Positions 25,140 to 36,254 of a stretch of 64,000 nucleotides of DNA are shown in pieces. The number at the start of each line of letters is the position of its first letter. Position 1 is the first letter of the stretch. A model generated the notes under the pieces. That model was not told the DNA's origin. It saw nothing but the letters and a program-made list of their open reading frames with translations, and made no database searches. The stretch is from Carya illinoinensis (lineage: Eukaryota > Streptophyta > Magnoliopsida > Fagales > Juglandaceae). The stretch spans positions 33,393,980 to 33,457,979 of the forward strand of contig NC_056756.1 of the NCBI RefSeq assembly GCF_018687715.1. Reading direction: 5' to 3'. Position numbers and translations under genes: made by a program.

Positions 25140-27366
25140 GATTTAAGAACTAAAACTGTAAAACACAAAAAATAATTTGGGTTAAGACAATCCCAAAATG
25201 TTTAACATCAAAAGATCAGCACAACAATACAGAAACATTTACCAATCAGTTTTGCCTTTTGGCCAAAAAAACAAAACTTCTGAATTATTTATTGATGGGC
25301 CTTTCATAGGAAAAAGAAATCATAAATGAGGCCCATAATCATAAACAATAGATAAATTTTGTATTTAGACCATTTCGAAAAGTAGAAATTGTTTTTTATT
25401 TTTTGGTTTCATACATCTCCTTTATGTCTATATTTTATCAATAACTAATGAACTCTGTTATTTTTGAGTGATGGGGAGAATATAGTATTTTTATTTCGAA
25501 AACTTTTCAAATTCACTACCAAGTACCAAACGAAAAAAGATTATAAAATAAAAAATAAATTTATTCTCGTGAAAAATGGCATTGGATGAAGTTATTATTT
25601 TCCTTTTTTCTTTCATCATGTCATCGGCAAGGACCAATAAGTAAAAATGCACTACAAGAAAATTAAATTTGAGCTTTTTCTTCCACAGTGTCATCGGCAA
25701 GGCCAGTTCTACTTTAAGTGTGTATGGGTATGTATAAACTACAACAGTAAAGGAAGGTGGAGATCCATTATTTTAATTTGAGCTCTACACTACAAGAAAA
25801 ATAACTTATTGAAGTGATAGAAAAACCAACCAAAACCCATATAATTTGTCTATTCAAGTGAAAGAAAAATGAACAAAAACTTACCAAAAGAGAGAGAAGC
25901 CATTCGGGGAGGGGAAGTGACACCGTGTGATGGCCCAGGAAGTGACGCTGCGACTGCGTGAGGGAGAGGGTGGGTGATGGCACATGTTAGTATGAGGGTG
26001 GGCGACGACAAGCTAGGGTTTGTGTATATTGAAAAATCTAAATTCGCTGATTCGGAAACTGGGTCTGGGAGTGGGGACTCGGGGAGTGGACTATGGGGAG
26101 AAAATAAATGTTGAGCAGCTTTTAGCAATTCAAGGGGCCAAAATGGCATTGTTTTGGTGTATGGGGGGCTGGGTTTTGGTTGCCTGTAGGAGTGGCCCAG
26201 TGGGTAGCAGGCTGGCCTGCCTGGCCTGCTTCCATTATGATTTTTGGCTTTTTAATTTTTATATTCATAAATCCTAAACTAAACCCTAAAATATTAAATT
26301 AAATTTTAATTTTAAAGTTTGTTATCAACTTTTCAATTATCGTTCTATTTATGATTTTTATAATTATAGTTTTTTCCATCACTCAATTTAATTGTTAGTA
26401 TTGATTAATGAAAGTTATTAATCTTGTAGTTGTACAATAGTATTGATTATTGATAATTACATGCTATAGTCTATGCTCTATAGGCCTGTACTATTGCGAT
26501 TAATAACGTGTAATACTAATTTATAATAGCTAAAGTATAATAACTAGTATTATATATTAGTATAATAGTATTGCAAATTTACATGCCGTGGTAAATTACT
26601 AAGTTTATAGATTATTAGTGTTTATATATTATTATTAAATGTTATTCTAAATTAGTATTACAAGTTATTAAATTTGTTTATTATACATCAGTAAATGTTT
26701 ACATATGTCATACACTATTACTAGTCAATTTAGTTTACTTATATAGTTATATTATAGTATAAATATATTATCTAGGAACAATAAATAGTTAATACTATTA
26801 TTGAAATTAAATAACTATATAAGTTAAGTTATACTTATACTTATATAGAATATATATAATGAATGTTTTATTAGTCATACACTATTATTAGTCAATTTAG
26901 TCTACTTATATTATTTAGGAAAAATACTAGGTTATAATAATTAACCCATGAGACCATGCTAATATATTATTGAATTTAACTAACGACGTTACTGTATAAG
27001 ATATAGTAACATAAAATCTATATTAATATAATCAATACTTTAGTTATTATAAATTAGTATTACATGTTATTATAAATTTATTATTTATATATTAGTGTTT
27101 ATCCATTAGTGTTACATGTTGTTATACATTAGTATTACAATGTTACATGTTATTATGCATTTTAGTATTTATACATTATTATTACATGTAACACACATAT
27201 TTATACATTATTAGTTTAGTTTTACTGTGTTACATGGTAGTAATATTGAAACATCATGAGCCATGATGTGATGTTTCCATATACTAAACTATTATTAGTT
27301 AATTTAATCTATATATTATAGTATAAATATATTATTTCATAATAATTAACCCATGTAGCTATGCTA
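25140..27366. other. hAT 5' region and AT-rich degenerate repeats
   Basis: 25140-26270 is upstream of the hAT transposase start and may hold its promoter. 26270-27366 is AT-rich and full of variants of attagtattacatgttatta, with no coding potential. Confidence 0.5.
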
Positions 27367-28150
27367 GTATATTATTGAATTTACAATATATATATATATA
27401 TTATGTGGGCAAGGAATGTCGAGTATTCTCTCAACTGCTTTCTTCTTTTAGAAAGCGACTGAGGAGGAGCAGTTAGTATTCTTCCTCGATTGAGGAAGGA
27501 GTGTTGATCTCTGTTTGCGAGTGTAAGCAGAGGAGTGCGATGGAAGACATGGAGGAAGTATGGAGGAGATTGAAGCTGAATGATGAGGAGGATGGACCGA
27601 TTGAAATACAGCATTCTGATTCGAGTATATTGAATCTGAAGAGTGAACGAAGTCTGGTTGGGAAGGTGATTTCAATGCGTCGGATTGGGAAGGAAGTTAT
27701 CAGATCTATGATGGAGAGAATTTGGAAGGTAGGAAAACCAGTGGAATTCCAGGAGATTGGAAGTAACTGCTATGTTATAACATTTGTAACTCGGAAAGAC
27801 AAGGTGAGAGTTCTTGATGGTTGTCCTTGGCTGTTTGATAATCATTTATTTGTTCTAAAAGAATTTGAAGGTAAAGTGCAACCTAATCTGTTTGACTTTG
27901 ATCATGCTTGCCTATGGGTGCAAATGTTAAATTTACCTTTGAATTATATGACAAAAAGGATGGGAGAGGAGATAGGAAAATCGATAGGGAAGGTTGTGGA
28001 GGTGGATGTGCAGGAAGATGGCTCGGCTTGGGGGAGATGCTTAAGAGTTAAGGTGGAGTGTGATCTTAAAAAACCTATAGCTCGAGGAAGGACAATTATA
28101 GTGGATGGTAGGAGAAGCTGGGTGCCTTTTCAATATGAGAAGCTACCTAG

Positions 28151-28582
28151 TGTCACCACCTAGAAATTCTAGAGAATTCCCTAGCCTTCTAGAAGCCTCC
28201 TAGTCCTTTGTATTCTTGTGGAATTGTGTGGAGTGTTCTAGAAGGGGTGTTATAGACAATTTAGAGTAGTGTTCTAGAAAGGGCATTGTAGACAATTCTA
28301 GAGTAGCAATCTAGAAACTTCTTTACCCTTGGATTGATGACAAGTGTCACAATCCTAACCATTCTTTGTACCAAGAGTTCCCTATAAATAGAGGGGCTCT
28401 CATTTGTATAGATCACCAAGCAATAAGAGAAACAAGTTCTCTAGAGCATCTCTCTCTATCTTCTCTCTCTAGTTTGTTCTCTATTGTCTTGAGTCCTTTA
28501 AAAGGCTTACTTAGGAGTTTTGTGGGAGAGAAAGCCTCCTAAGGCCGCACGGGTCGAGTGAAGAAATTCTAAGTCCGTGACA
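28151..28582 (+). repeat. 5' LTR (432 bp)
   Basis: It begins TGTCACCACC and ends AAGTCCGTGACA. A ccctataaatagagg TATA region lies near 28380-28395, where transcription of the element would start. Confidence 0.93.
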
Positions 28583-28584
28583 GT

Positions 28585-28596
28585 TGGTATCAGAGC
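28585..28596 (+). other. Primer binding site for initiator tRNA-Met
   Basis: TGGTATCAGAGC lies two bases after the 5' LTR. It is the standard plant retrotransposon site complementary to the 3' end of initiator tRNA-Met. Confidence 0.9.
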
Positions 28597-28609
28597 CAAC
28601 CAAGTTAGG

Positions 28610-30826
28610 ATGGCGGATCCAAGTGAGATCACCATGGAGGTCCAGGAGACAAGAAAGAGCAAGAGGTCGAAGGACTCAAGCTCATCTATGGAGTCTCGTC
28701 TCGATGGGATCGAGAGGGTCATGGCCAAGATATTGGCCAAGATCGAGGAATGGGATCAGTCTCATAGGGAGGTGAGCACCCTCGACAACACGGTGACCAG
28801 GATGGAGGTGGCGGTAGCGGATGTCAGGGACCGACTTGACATCGTGGAGCAAGGTATGGAGGAGCTAGGATTGGAGGGACAATCCGAATCGCTCAAGGAG
28901 TCCATTCTAAGCACCATCCACCCTACCATCGAAGCACAACGTGTTGAGAACGTTGCTTTCCAAGACCGGGTCTTGGGGGAGCTAACGAAACTCCAAGGGC
29001 AAATGGAGGAATACCGCGTCGGTCTAGAGGAGACCAAGGCGGATTGGGCTATATGCAAGCGTGCAGTGGCCAATGGGGGCGTCGTCGGAGCTGGGATGAT
29101 GGCGACACCAAGGGTGGATACCCCCAAACCAAAAGAGTTCGATGGCAAGCGGGATGCCAAAGAACTTGACAACTACATGTGGCACATGGAGCGCTACTTT
29201 GAAGCTTTGAACATGCAAGACGAGCGTGTCAAGGTACGTACTGCTTCCCTCTATCTTACTAATCTTGCTGGTACTTGGTGGCGTCGTAAGCATAGTGAGA
29301 TAGAGAAGGGTACTTGCTCCATTGATTCTTGGGAAGAGTTCAAGCGTGAACTCAAGAGGCAATTCTATCCCGAGAATGTGGCTATTCATGCGCGGAAGAG
29401 AATGAAGGAGTTGAAGCACACTTCTTCTATCCGCAACTATGTTGAAGAATTTTCTGCCCTCATGCTTCAAATTACAAACATGAGTGAAGAAGATCTCCTC
29501 TTCAACTTCACCGATGGTCTCAAGTCTTGGGTGGCTCAAGAACTCAAGCGTCGTGGAGTCAACGACATCTCCACCGCCCTGACCGTGGCGGAAACCTTGG
29601 AAGAATTTGAGTATCATAAGAGTGACAACTCTTCAAGGCCCAAATCTCCAAAGGATGATCACCGTAAGGGTGGGGGAGCGAAGGGGTTCAAGCCACAGTA
29701 CAAAGACCGTGGAGACAAGCCTTCAACATCAAAGGAGGGCAAGAAGGACAACTCCAAAGATAAGAAGCCAAAGGATGCTTGCTTCCTTTGTAACGGACCA
29801 CATTGGACTAGAGATTGTCCCAAGAGGGAGGCCCTCAACGCTATGTTGGAGGAGAAGGAAGTTCAAGAGAAGTCGCACCTGGGGTGTCTACAACTTCTCA
29901 ACTCCCTAAAGGCAAGCACAAAGACAACCACTAAAGATAGGTCTTTGTTGTTTGTAGAGGTGCTCGTTAATGGGAAGAAGAGTCACGCCATGGTCGACTC
30001 AGGAGCTTCTCATAACTTTATTAAGAAGGAAGAAGCCACACGGCTAGGAATTCCTCTTAAGAAGGGTCAAGGATGGCTGAAGACTGTGAATTCTGAAGCC
30101 AAACCCCTTGATGGCGTAGCTCACGGGGTGGAGCTACAACTTGGCACTTGGAGAGGCATGGTGAATTTCTCTGTCGCTCCCATGAATGACTTCAACGTCG
30201 TATTGGGGATGGAATTCTTGAGACAATTCAATGTAGTGTCTCTTCCCCACTACAACTCGGTGTGTATCTTGGAGGGCGGTCCATGCATGGTACCCACCGT
30301 GTCCAAGCCAAACACCACCCAGCTTCTATCCGCCATGCAATTCAAGAAAGGATGGAAGAAGGGCGAGGTGTCGTACTTGGCTTCTATGGAGGAAAATGAA
30401 GTGAAGATTTCCTCCCCTCCACCTAAGGAGATCCAAAAAGTCCTTAGTGACTATGAGGATGTCATGCCTCCAAAGTTGCCCAAGCAACTACCACCTAGGA
30501 GAGAGGTGGACCATCAGATTGAGTTGGAACCTGGCGTCAAGCCATCGGCCAAAGCACCTTATCGCATGACACCTCCAAAGTTTGAAGAACCAAGGAGGCA
30601 ACTTAAGGAGAAAATTGATGCCGGATTCATCCAACCCTCAAAGGCACCATGTGGGGCACCAGTGTTGTTCAAACGTGGGAACCAAAGGAGTCATTGTGGC
30701 AGTTTGAAGATCACATCCGAAGGTTCCATGAAGACACCGCGTCGAGGACGTCACGAAGCTTGGTGGGGGAGAATGTCACCACCTAGAAATTCTAGAGAAT
30801 TCCCTAGCCTTCTAGAAGCCTCCTAG
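28610..30826 (+). CDS. Gag-protease polyprotein of the non-autonomous LTR element
   Basis: The frame is open from MADPSE to a stop inside the 3' LTR, about 738 residues. In order: a coiled-coil-like N-terminus; a retrotransposon gag domain (MERYFEALNMQDERVKVRTA ... WWRRKH ... FKRELKRQFYPEN); a zinc knuckle CFLCNGPHWTRDC; an aspartic protease with VDSGASHNFI near 29995-30020 and VVLGMEFL; and the RT entry motif (VDHQIELEPGVKPSAKAPYR, then APCGAPVLF). At about 30670 the sequence jumps to what, in another frame, reads WEPKESLWQFEDHIRRFHED, the end of a chromovirus-type C-terminus. The ORF after that point is read out of frame and is meaningless. The open gag-protease could still be made. Confidence 0.88.
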   Translation: MADPSEITMEVQETRKSKRSKDSSSSMESRLDGIERVMAKILAKIEEWDQSHREVSTLDNTVTRMEVAVADVRDRLDIVEQGMEELGLEGQSESLKESILSTIHPTIEAQRVENVAFQDRVLGELTKLQGQMEEYRVGLEETKADWAICKRAVANGGVVGAGMMATPRVDTPKPKEFDGKRDAKELDNYMWHMERYFEALNMQDERVKVRTASLYLTNLAGTWWRRKHSEIEKGTCSIDSWEEFKRELKRQFYPENVAIHARKRMKELKHTSSIRNYVEEFSALMLQITNMSEEDLLFNFTDGLKSWVAQELKRRGVNDISTALTVAETLEEFEYHKSDNSSRPKSPKDDHRKGGGAKGFKPQYKDRGDKPSTSKEGKKDNSKDKKPKDACFLCNGPHWTRDCPKREALNAMLEEKEVQEKSHLGCLQLLNSLKASTKTTTKDRSLLFVEVLVNGKKSHAMVDSGASHNFIKKEEATRLGIPLKKGQGWLKTVNSEAKPLDGVAHGVELQLGTWRGMVNFSVAPMNDFNVVLGMEFLRQFNVVSLPHYNSVCILEGGPCMVPTVSKPNTTQLLSAMQFKKGWKKGEVSYLASMEENEVKISSPPPKEIQKVLSDYEDVMPPKLPKQLPPRREVDHQIELEPGVKPSAKAPYRMTPPKFEEPRRQLKEKIDAGFIQPSKAPCGAPVLFKRGNQRSHCGSLKITSEGSMKTPRRGRHEAWWGRMSPPRNSREFPSLLEAS
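30762..30773 (+). other. Polypurine tract of the LTR element
   Basis: GGTGGGGGAGAA lies directly before the 3' LTR and would prime plus-strand DNA synthesis. Confidence 0.8.
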
Positions 30827-31205
30827 TCCTTTGTATTCTTGTGGAATTGTGTGGAGTGTTCTAGAAGGGGTGTTATAGACAATTTAGAGTAGTGTTCTAG
30901 AAAGGGCATTGTAGACAATTCTAGAGTAGCAATCTAGAAACTTCTTTACCCTTGGATTGATGACAAGTGTCACAATCCTAACCATTCTTTGTACCAAGAG
31001 TTCCCTATAAATAGAGGGGCTCTCATTTGTATAGATCACCAAGCAATAAGAGAAACAAGTTCTCTAGAGCATCTCTCTCTATCTTCTCTCTCTAGTTTGT
31101 TCTCTATTGTCTTGAGTCCTTTAGAAGGCTTACTTAGGAGCTTTGTGGAAGAGAAAGCCTCCTAAGGCCGCACGGGTCGAGTGAAGAAATTCTAAGTCCG
31201 TGACA
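30774..31205 (+). repeat. 3' LTR (432 bp)
   Basis: It is nearly identical to the 5' LTR. Visible differences cluster near the end (ctttagaagg for ctttaaaagg; gagctttgtggaa for gagttttgtggga). Confidence 0.93.
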
Positions 31206-31845
31206 CTAGGCTTTGTTTTAATTATGGAAGAATTGTGCATGAAAAGGAGGGGTGCAAGGGTAGTGATGAAACTGCTGGTCAATATGGAGTGTGGCTTAGG
31301 GCATGACCTATAAATAGAAAAGTAACTACTAAAGGGGAAGAGGAAAAAATTAAAAAGAAAAAAGAAAAAGAGAATGATAATTCAAGGCAGGAGTATGAGG
31401 AAATGGAGAAGGAAGGGGAATCTCAGCAGGGAAGGGAGGAGGATGAGTTAGTAGAACAAGGGGTGATTGATGTAAATTCAATGTTGAAGGTACAGGAGGA
31501 CCTATTTCAACCTATGATGAAAGTGAATGAAGAGGAAGATAGTAGACTAGATGCTTGTGTGAATGTACAAGATGAGAAGTCTAAAGTGATTGAAAATAAA
31601 ATGATGCAATTGACTGATGAGGATGTGGAGAGCAAGAGGTCATCAAGGTGGAAAAGAAGGGCTAGGGCTAGGCCTGAGTCAAGTAAGCAAACTAGCTCTT
31701 TTTCTCAACTAAAAAGAAATTATGATACTATGGAAGATGATAGTGAACAGATTGATGGTGGCAAGAGAATTAAGAAGGGTGATGAGGTAGTGTGTGATGA
31801 AAATATACTAAGGGTGGTGGCTGCTGAGCAGCACCACCTGGAAGC

Positions 31846-34800
31846 ATGAAAATCCTATGTTGGAACTGCCGAGGGCTTGGGAACCCTCGGACAGTTCAAG
31901 ACCTTAGTCTTATGGTTAAGGAAAAGCAGCCCATTCTGGTTTTTGTTTGTGAAACAAAAATCAGGTCATGTAAAATTGTTGGTTTGCAAAGGAGGTTAGG
32001 GATGGAAGGAAGTTTTGCTGTTGATTCTGAGGGAAGAAGGGGTGGTATTGTACAGTTTTGGAGAGATGAGAAAGGTGCTGAGATTGTAAACTACTCAAAG
32101 TGGCATGTTACTGTAATAGTAAAAGGAGAAAGGCAAGAAAAAGACTGGTGCTTCACTGGGTTCTATGGTCATCCTGAATCAGGGAAAAGAAGGTTATCAT
32201 GGGACCTATTGAGACAGTTAAAACCTACAAATGATGGTGCCTGGTGTGTGGGGGGAGACTTTTATGAAATATTATGGCATAATGAGAAAGTAGGGGGAAA
32301 AAGGAGAGCTGAAACTCAGATAAACCTGTTCAGGGAAGCAATAGAGGACTGTGGTCTGGTTGATGTTGGATATAGGGGAAATGGATTTACCTGGTCTAAT
32401 AAACATTCGCACCAATCCTTTACAAAAGAAAGATTGGACAGGTTTGTGGTGAATAATGAATGGAAGTCCATTTTCAAGGAAGTGGAGGTGATGGCTCAAA
32501 CAGGGAGATGCTCAGATCACTTACCCATTGTAATCTCTACTATTGATGAAGGGAATGGTAGAAGGAGGGGGTTCTTTCAGTTCAGGTTTGAGGCTTGTTG
32601 GTTGCAACAAGAAGAATGTGAGCATGTGGTTAAAGAAGGGTGGAGGAAGAGTCTCTTAGCATCAGAACCTATACAACAAGTTCAAACCAGACTGTAGTGT
32701 TGTAGTCAGGCTTTATTATCATGCTTCAAAGGAAAGGATAAAAGAAGAGGAAAGGAAATTGAGCAGGTATCAAAGAAAATAAGGGAGATACAAGGGGATC
32801 TTTGTCAGAATAACATGGAGGAGTTGAAAAGATTGCAAGAGAAGGTGGGCTTGTTACTTGACCAGGAGGATGTGAAATGGAAGCAGCGTGCAAAGAGGAA
32901 TTGGTACACTATGAGAGACAGAAACACCAGGTTCTTCCATGAGTGTGCTAATCAGAGAAGAAGAAGGAACAAGATTGTGTCAATATTGGATGGTCAATCT
33001 ATTCTAAGAGAAAAAGAAGAGGAAATTGAAGCAGCTTTCAGAGACCATTTTTCTATGGTTTATACTAGTGCACAACCATCTACTCAAGATATTCATGAAG
33101 GTGTAAAAGCTTTGAAGCCTAGGGTGTCATCTGATATGAATAATTTTCTGGAAGGTACTTTTACAAGGAAGGAAGTTGAGGAAGCCATAAATATGATGGG
33201 GGCATTAAAAGCCCCGGGTCCTGATGGGTATGGGGCATGTTTTTTTCAAAAATTTTGGCATGTGGTAGGAAAGGAAGTAAGCAATGCTGTGTTGGGATTT
33301 TTAAATGGGGGCAGATTGCAAGACTCGATAAATCAAACTTATATTGCTTTAATCCCAAAGGTTAATGAGCCAAGAAGTGTAAATGATTTCAGACCTATAA
33401 GTCTTTGCAATGTGTTTTATAAGATCATTGCAAAGACTCTTGCTAATAGACTGAAGAGGGTGATGGATGCCATTATCTCCAAATGTCAGAGTGCCTTTAT
33501 TCCAGGGAGATTGATATCAGACAATGTTATAGCAGCCTATGAAATGTTACACTCAATGAAATGTAGACAAAATGGTAGAGTTGGAAACATGGCAGTTAAA
33601 TTAGATATTTCAAAGGCTTATGATAAGGTGGAATGAGATTATTTGGAGGCTGTTATGAAAAGACTGGGGTTTGGAGATAGATGGGTGGGTCTAATCATGA
33701 AGTGTATCTCATCAGTGTCTTATGCTATTCTTGTCAATGGTAAACCAGGTGACTTTATTTTTCCCACTAGAGGTTTGAGACAAGGAGATCCATTGTCTTC
33801 TTATCTTTTTCTTCTATGTGCAGAGGGCCTAAGTTCTATGCTTGAAAAAGCTCAAATCAGAGGTGATTTAAGAGGTGTTTCAGTGGCTCGAGGGGGTTTC
33901 AAGCTGACACACTTATTGTTTGCTGATGATTGCTTGATTTTTGGGAAGGCTACTTGGAAGGAATGGAAGACAATTAGTGGCATTCTTGATACCTATGAGA
34001 AGGCATCTGGACAAAGCTTGAACAAGCACAAAACAACTGTTTTGTTCAGTCCTACAACTGGTGCAAAAGTGAAAGGAGATATTATGAGGGATTGTGGGGC
34101 AAGAATTCAGAACAATTGTGAGAGATATCTTGGATTGCCAATAATGGTTGGTAGATCCAAATATCAAGCTTTTAATAGTGTGAAGGATCGAGTATGGAAA
34201 AAGCTAAGTAACTGGAAAAATCAATTTCTCTCCCCTTCAGGAAAAGAGGTTCTCTTAAAGGCAGTTATACAGGCTATCCCTACATATATATGAGTGTTTT
34301 CAAACTACCAAGGAAGTTATGTCATGAATTGGCAGCTCAAATGGCAAAATTTTGGTGGGGCTTCAAGCAGAAGGAAAACAAAATTCAGTGGAGGAAGTGG
34401 TCGAAGATGGGGTTATCAAAAAATGAGGGAGGTTTGGGTTTCAGGGAGGTAAAAGCTTTTAACAAGGCACTCCTTGCAAAACAGTGCTGGAGGGTTTTGA
34501 TGAACCCTCAATCATTGGCTGCAGTATTATTAAAAGATAAGTACTTTAGAAACATTGACTTGTTACATGCTACATTGGGTTTTAAACCTTCTTTTATGTG
34601 GAGAAGTCTGTGGGATTCATTGAGTTTGTTGAAAGAAGGGTTGGTATGGAGAGTTGGGAATGGTAAAAGTATAAAAATATGGGGAGACAGGTGGGTTCCA
34701 AAGGCTGTGACTTTTAAAATTCAATCTCCTATACAAATACTGAATGCTGAGGCCAGGGTGGAGGAATTACTTTCAGGTGAGAATGGAGGATGGAATGAGG

Positions 34801-35984
34801 GACTTATAAAGCAAGTATTTGATAAAGAAGAGGCTGCCATTGTTTGTAATCTACCTGTCAGTTTTTCCAAACTTCCTGATAAGCAGATCTGGGCCTTCTC
34901 AAAAAATGGTATATACAATGTTAAAAGTGCTTATCATGTTGAAGTAAATAAAAAAAGAAGAGAGGAAGGGGAGGTTTCAGAAAGTGCAGGGGATATGTGG
35001 AGGAAATTATGGATGTTTAATATACCAGGGATTACAAAGATCTTTGTTTGGAAGGCTATTACAAATTGTCTTCCAACAAAGAAAAATCTGTTTAAGAGAA
35101 AGGTTGTAAAAGATGCTTTATGCCCAGTATGCAGAAAAGAGGATGAATCAATCTGTCATGCTTTGTGGAGTTGCAGTGGATCAGGGGATGTTTGGGCGTG
35201 TGAGTGGAGTCCAGTGCAGAAATGGTCAGCCAATGAAAGAGATTTTTTTGAACTTTGGTCTGAATGGTCTTTGAGGTTGACTCAGGATCAAATGGAACTA
35301 ATAGCTATGGTGTTGAGAAGGATATGGTTCAAAAGGAATGGTTGGGTCTTTGAAAATAGATTTGAGGGGCCTAATGATGTATTTAGTCAAGCTGCAAATT
35401 GCTTGAGTGAATACCAGCAGGCACAGGAGACACAACAGACACAATCAAAACAAAGTAATTCTCAATGTGGCAGAGCTCTACATTGGAAACCACCTGAAGG
35501 GGATACGGTGAAAGTAAACTGGGATGCAGCTCTAAAAAGTGATGACAGAAAGTGTGGAATGGGGGTGGTGATCAGAGACAGCTGTGGTGATGTTTTAGCC
35601 TCATTATGCAGTTGCAGATTGAATGTTTCAAACCCTGTAATAGCAGAAATTCATGCTCTTTGGAGGACAATGAAATTATGTGAGGAATTGAAATTTAGTA
35701 AAGTGCAGTTGGAGGGAGATGCAAAGTCTGTGATCAATGCAGTTAATAATGCAGAAGAGTGTTGGGAATGGCATGGTCAATTGATAGAGGATGTGAAGTC
35801 TGTTTTGAAGAATAGAAAGCAGTGGTCTGTTTTACATGTTAATAGAGTTTGTAATAGTGTTGCACATGATCTAGCAAAAAGTGCTTTATTTGTAGAGGAA
35901 GAGAGAGTCTGGATGGAAGATCATCCACAGGAGCTGTTAAAAGCTGTGAACTTTGATAAACTTTGTAACTCAGGTAACAAGTAA
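31846..35984 (+). pseudogene. LINE ORF2: endonuclease, reverse transcriptase, RNase H
   Basis: The ATG at 31846 overlaps the ORF1 stop as ATGA. The endonuclease domain (ILCWNCRGLGNP ... GGDFYEIL ... SDHLPIV) has Tyr where GDFNEIL is usual, a change at a catalytic Asn. Reverse transcriptase holds APGPDGYGACFFQKFW, FRPISLCNVFYKIIAK, LRQGDPLSS and the catalytic FADD at 33919-33930. A zinc-binding RVT domain follows (FVWKAITNCLPTKKNL, CPVC ... CHALW). An RNase H domain follows at about 35510-35880 (VNWDAALK, AEIHALW, LEGDAKSV, AHDLAKSAL). Defects are tag at 32695-32697, tga for the Trp of KVEWDYLE at 33634-33636, and a frameshift at a tatatatatg run near 34287. Otherwise it is well preserved. Confidence 0.93.
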
Positions 35985-36254
35985 ATTCAATATATGAGGT
36001 ATTCTTTTCAAAAAAAAAAAAAAAAAAGTATATTATTGAATTTAACTAACTATATAAGATATAGTTATATAAAATCCATATAATCAACTTTAGTTATTAT
36101 ACATTAGTATTACATGTTATTATATTTATATTTATATGATTAATATATAGAAAAACACATATATTTTTATGAAATATGTACATTATCAGAGTCGGAGTCG
36201 GATGAGGAGTCAGATAGGAGCAGAGTCGGATTTTTGCTCAACCCTACTCTCACC

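Larger units (their letters stand above)
28151..31205 (+). mobile_element. Non-autonomous Ty3-type LTR element (gag-protease only)
   Basis: Two 432-bp LTRs (28151-28582 and 30774-31205) begin TGTCAC and end GTGACA. They differ at only about three or four positions by eye, which implies a recent insertion. CTAG flanks both sides (28147-28150 and 31206-31209). A primer binding site and a purine tract are present. The interior codes for gag and protease and the first residues of reverse transcriptase, then jumps to the last part of a chromodomain-like C-terminus. RT, RNase H and integrase are therefore deleted. It needs proteins from an autonomous relative. Confidence 0.93.
27540..31849 (+). pseudogene. 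LINE ORF1 (DUF4283/zinc knuckle), split by LTR insertion
   Basis: The ATG at 27540 opens MEDMEEVWRRLKLNDEE. The DUF4283-like region (KSERSLVGKVISMRRIGK ... GCPWLFDNHLFVLKEFEG) runs up to FQYEKLP at 28146. The frame resumes after the LTR element at about 31206 with RLCFNYGRIVHEKEGCKG, a zinc knuckle in which the second Cys is Tyr. It reaches WLRA and then a tga at 31304-31306. The same frame stays open from there to 31849, with a Glu/Lys-rich tail. ORF1-type proteins bind LINE RNA. The stop codon (31847-31849) overlaps the ORF2 start. Confidence 0.88.
27384..36027 (+). mobile_element. L1-type LINE, nearly full length, with nested LTR element
   Basis: It is flanked by GTATATTATTGAATTTA at 27367-27383 and 36028-36044, a perfect 17-bp target duplication. 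It ends in an oligo(A) tail at about 36010-36027. Without the nested LTR element it is about 5.6 kb. It carries ORF1 (DUF4283 plus zinc knuckle) and ORF2 (endonuclease, reverse transcriptase, zinc-binding domain, RNase H) in the order of plant L1 elements. A few stops and one frameshift disable it, but long stretches are intact, so it is much younger than the LINE relic at 16.5-38.9 kb. Confidence 0.95.
21987..36246 (-). mobile_element. hAT DNA transposon with nested LINE and LTR element
   Basis: The left end TAGGGCTGAGCA and the reverse complement of the right end TAGGGTTGAGCA are 12-bp termini with one mismatch. They are flanked by a perfect 8-bp target duplication, CTCTCACC, at 21979-21986 and 36247-36254. 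Subterminal regions carry repeated gactccgac/gtcggagtc motifs on both sides. The element spans 14,260 bp, of which about 5.6 kb is its own. It carries a BED-type transposase relic on the minus strand. An AT-rich region of ttagtattacatgttatta-like degenerate repeats (26270-27366, resuming at 36045) was the landing site of the LINE. Confidence 0.92.

Noticed and set aside
26270..27366. Tandem satellite or CRISPR-like array
   Set aside because: The ttagtattacatgttatta-like units are degenerate with irregular spacing and lie inside the hAT. There is no spacer-repeat regularity.
28577..28582. Gag start at the beginning of the long open frame in the 5' LTR
   Set aside because: The frame is open from inside the LTR, but translation is expected from the ATG at 28610, after the primer binding site.
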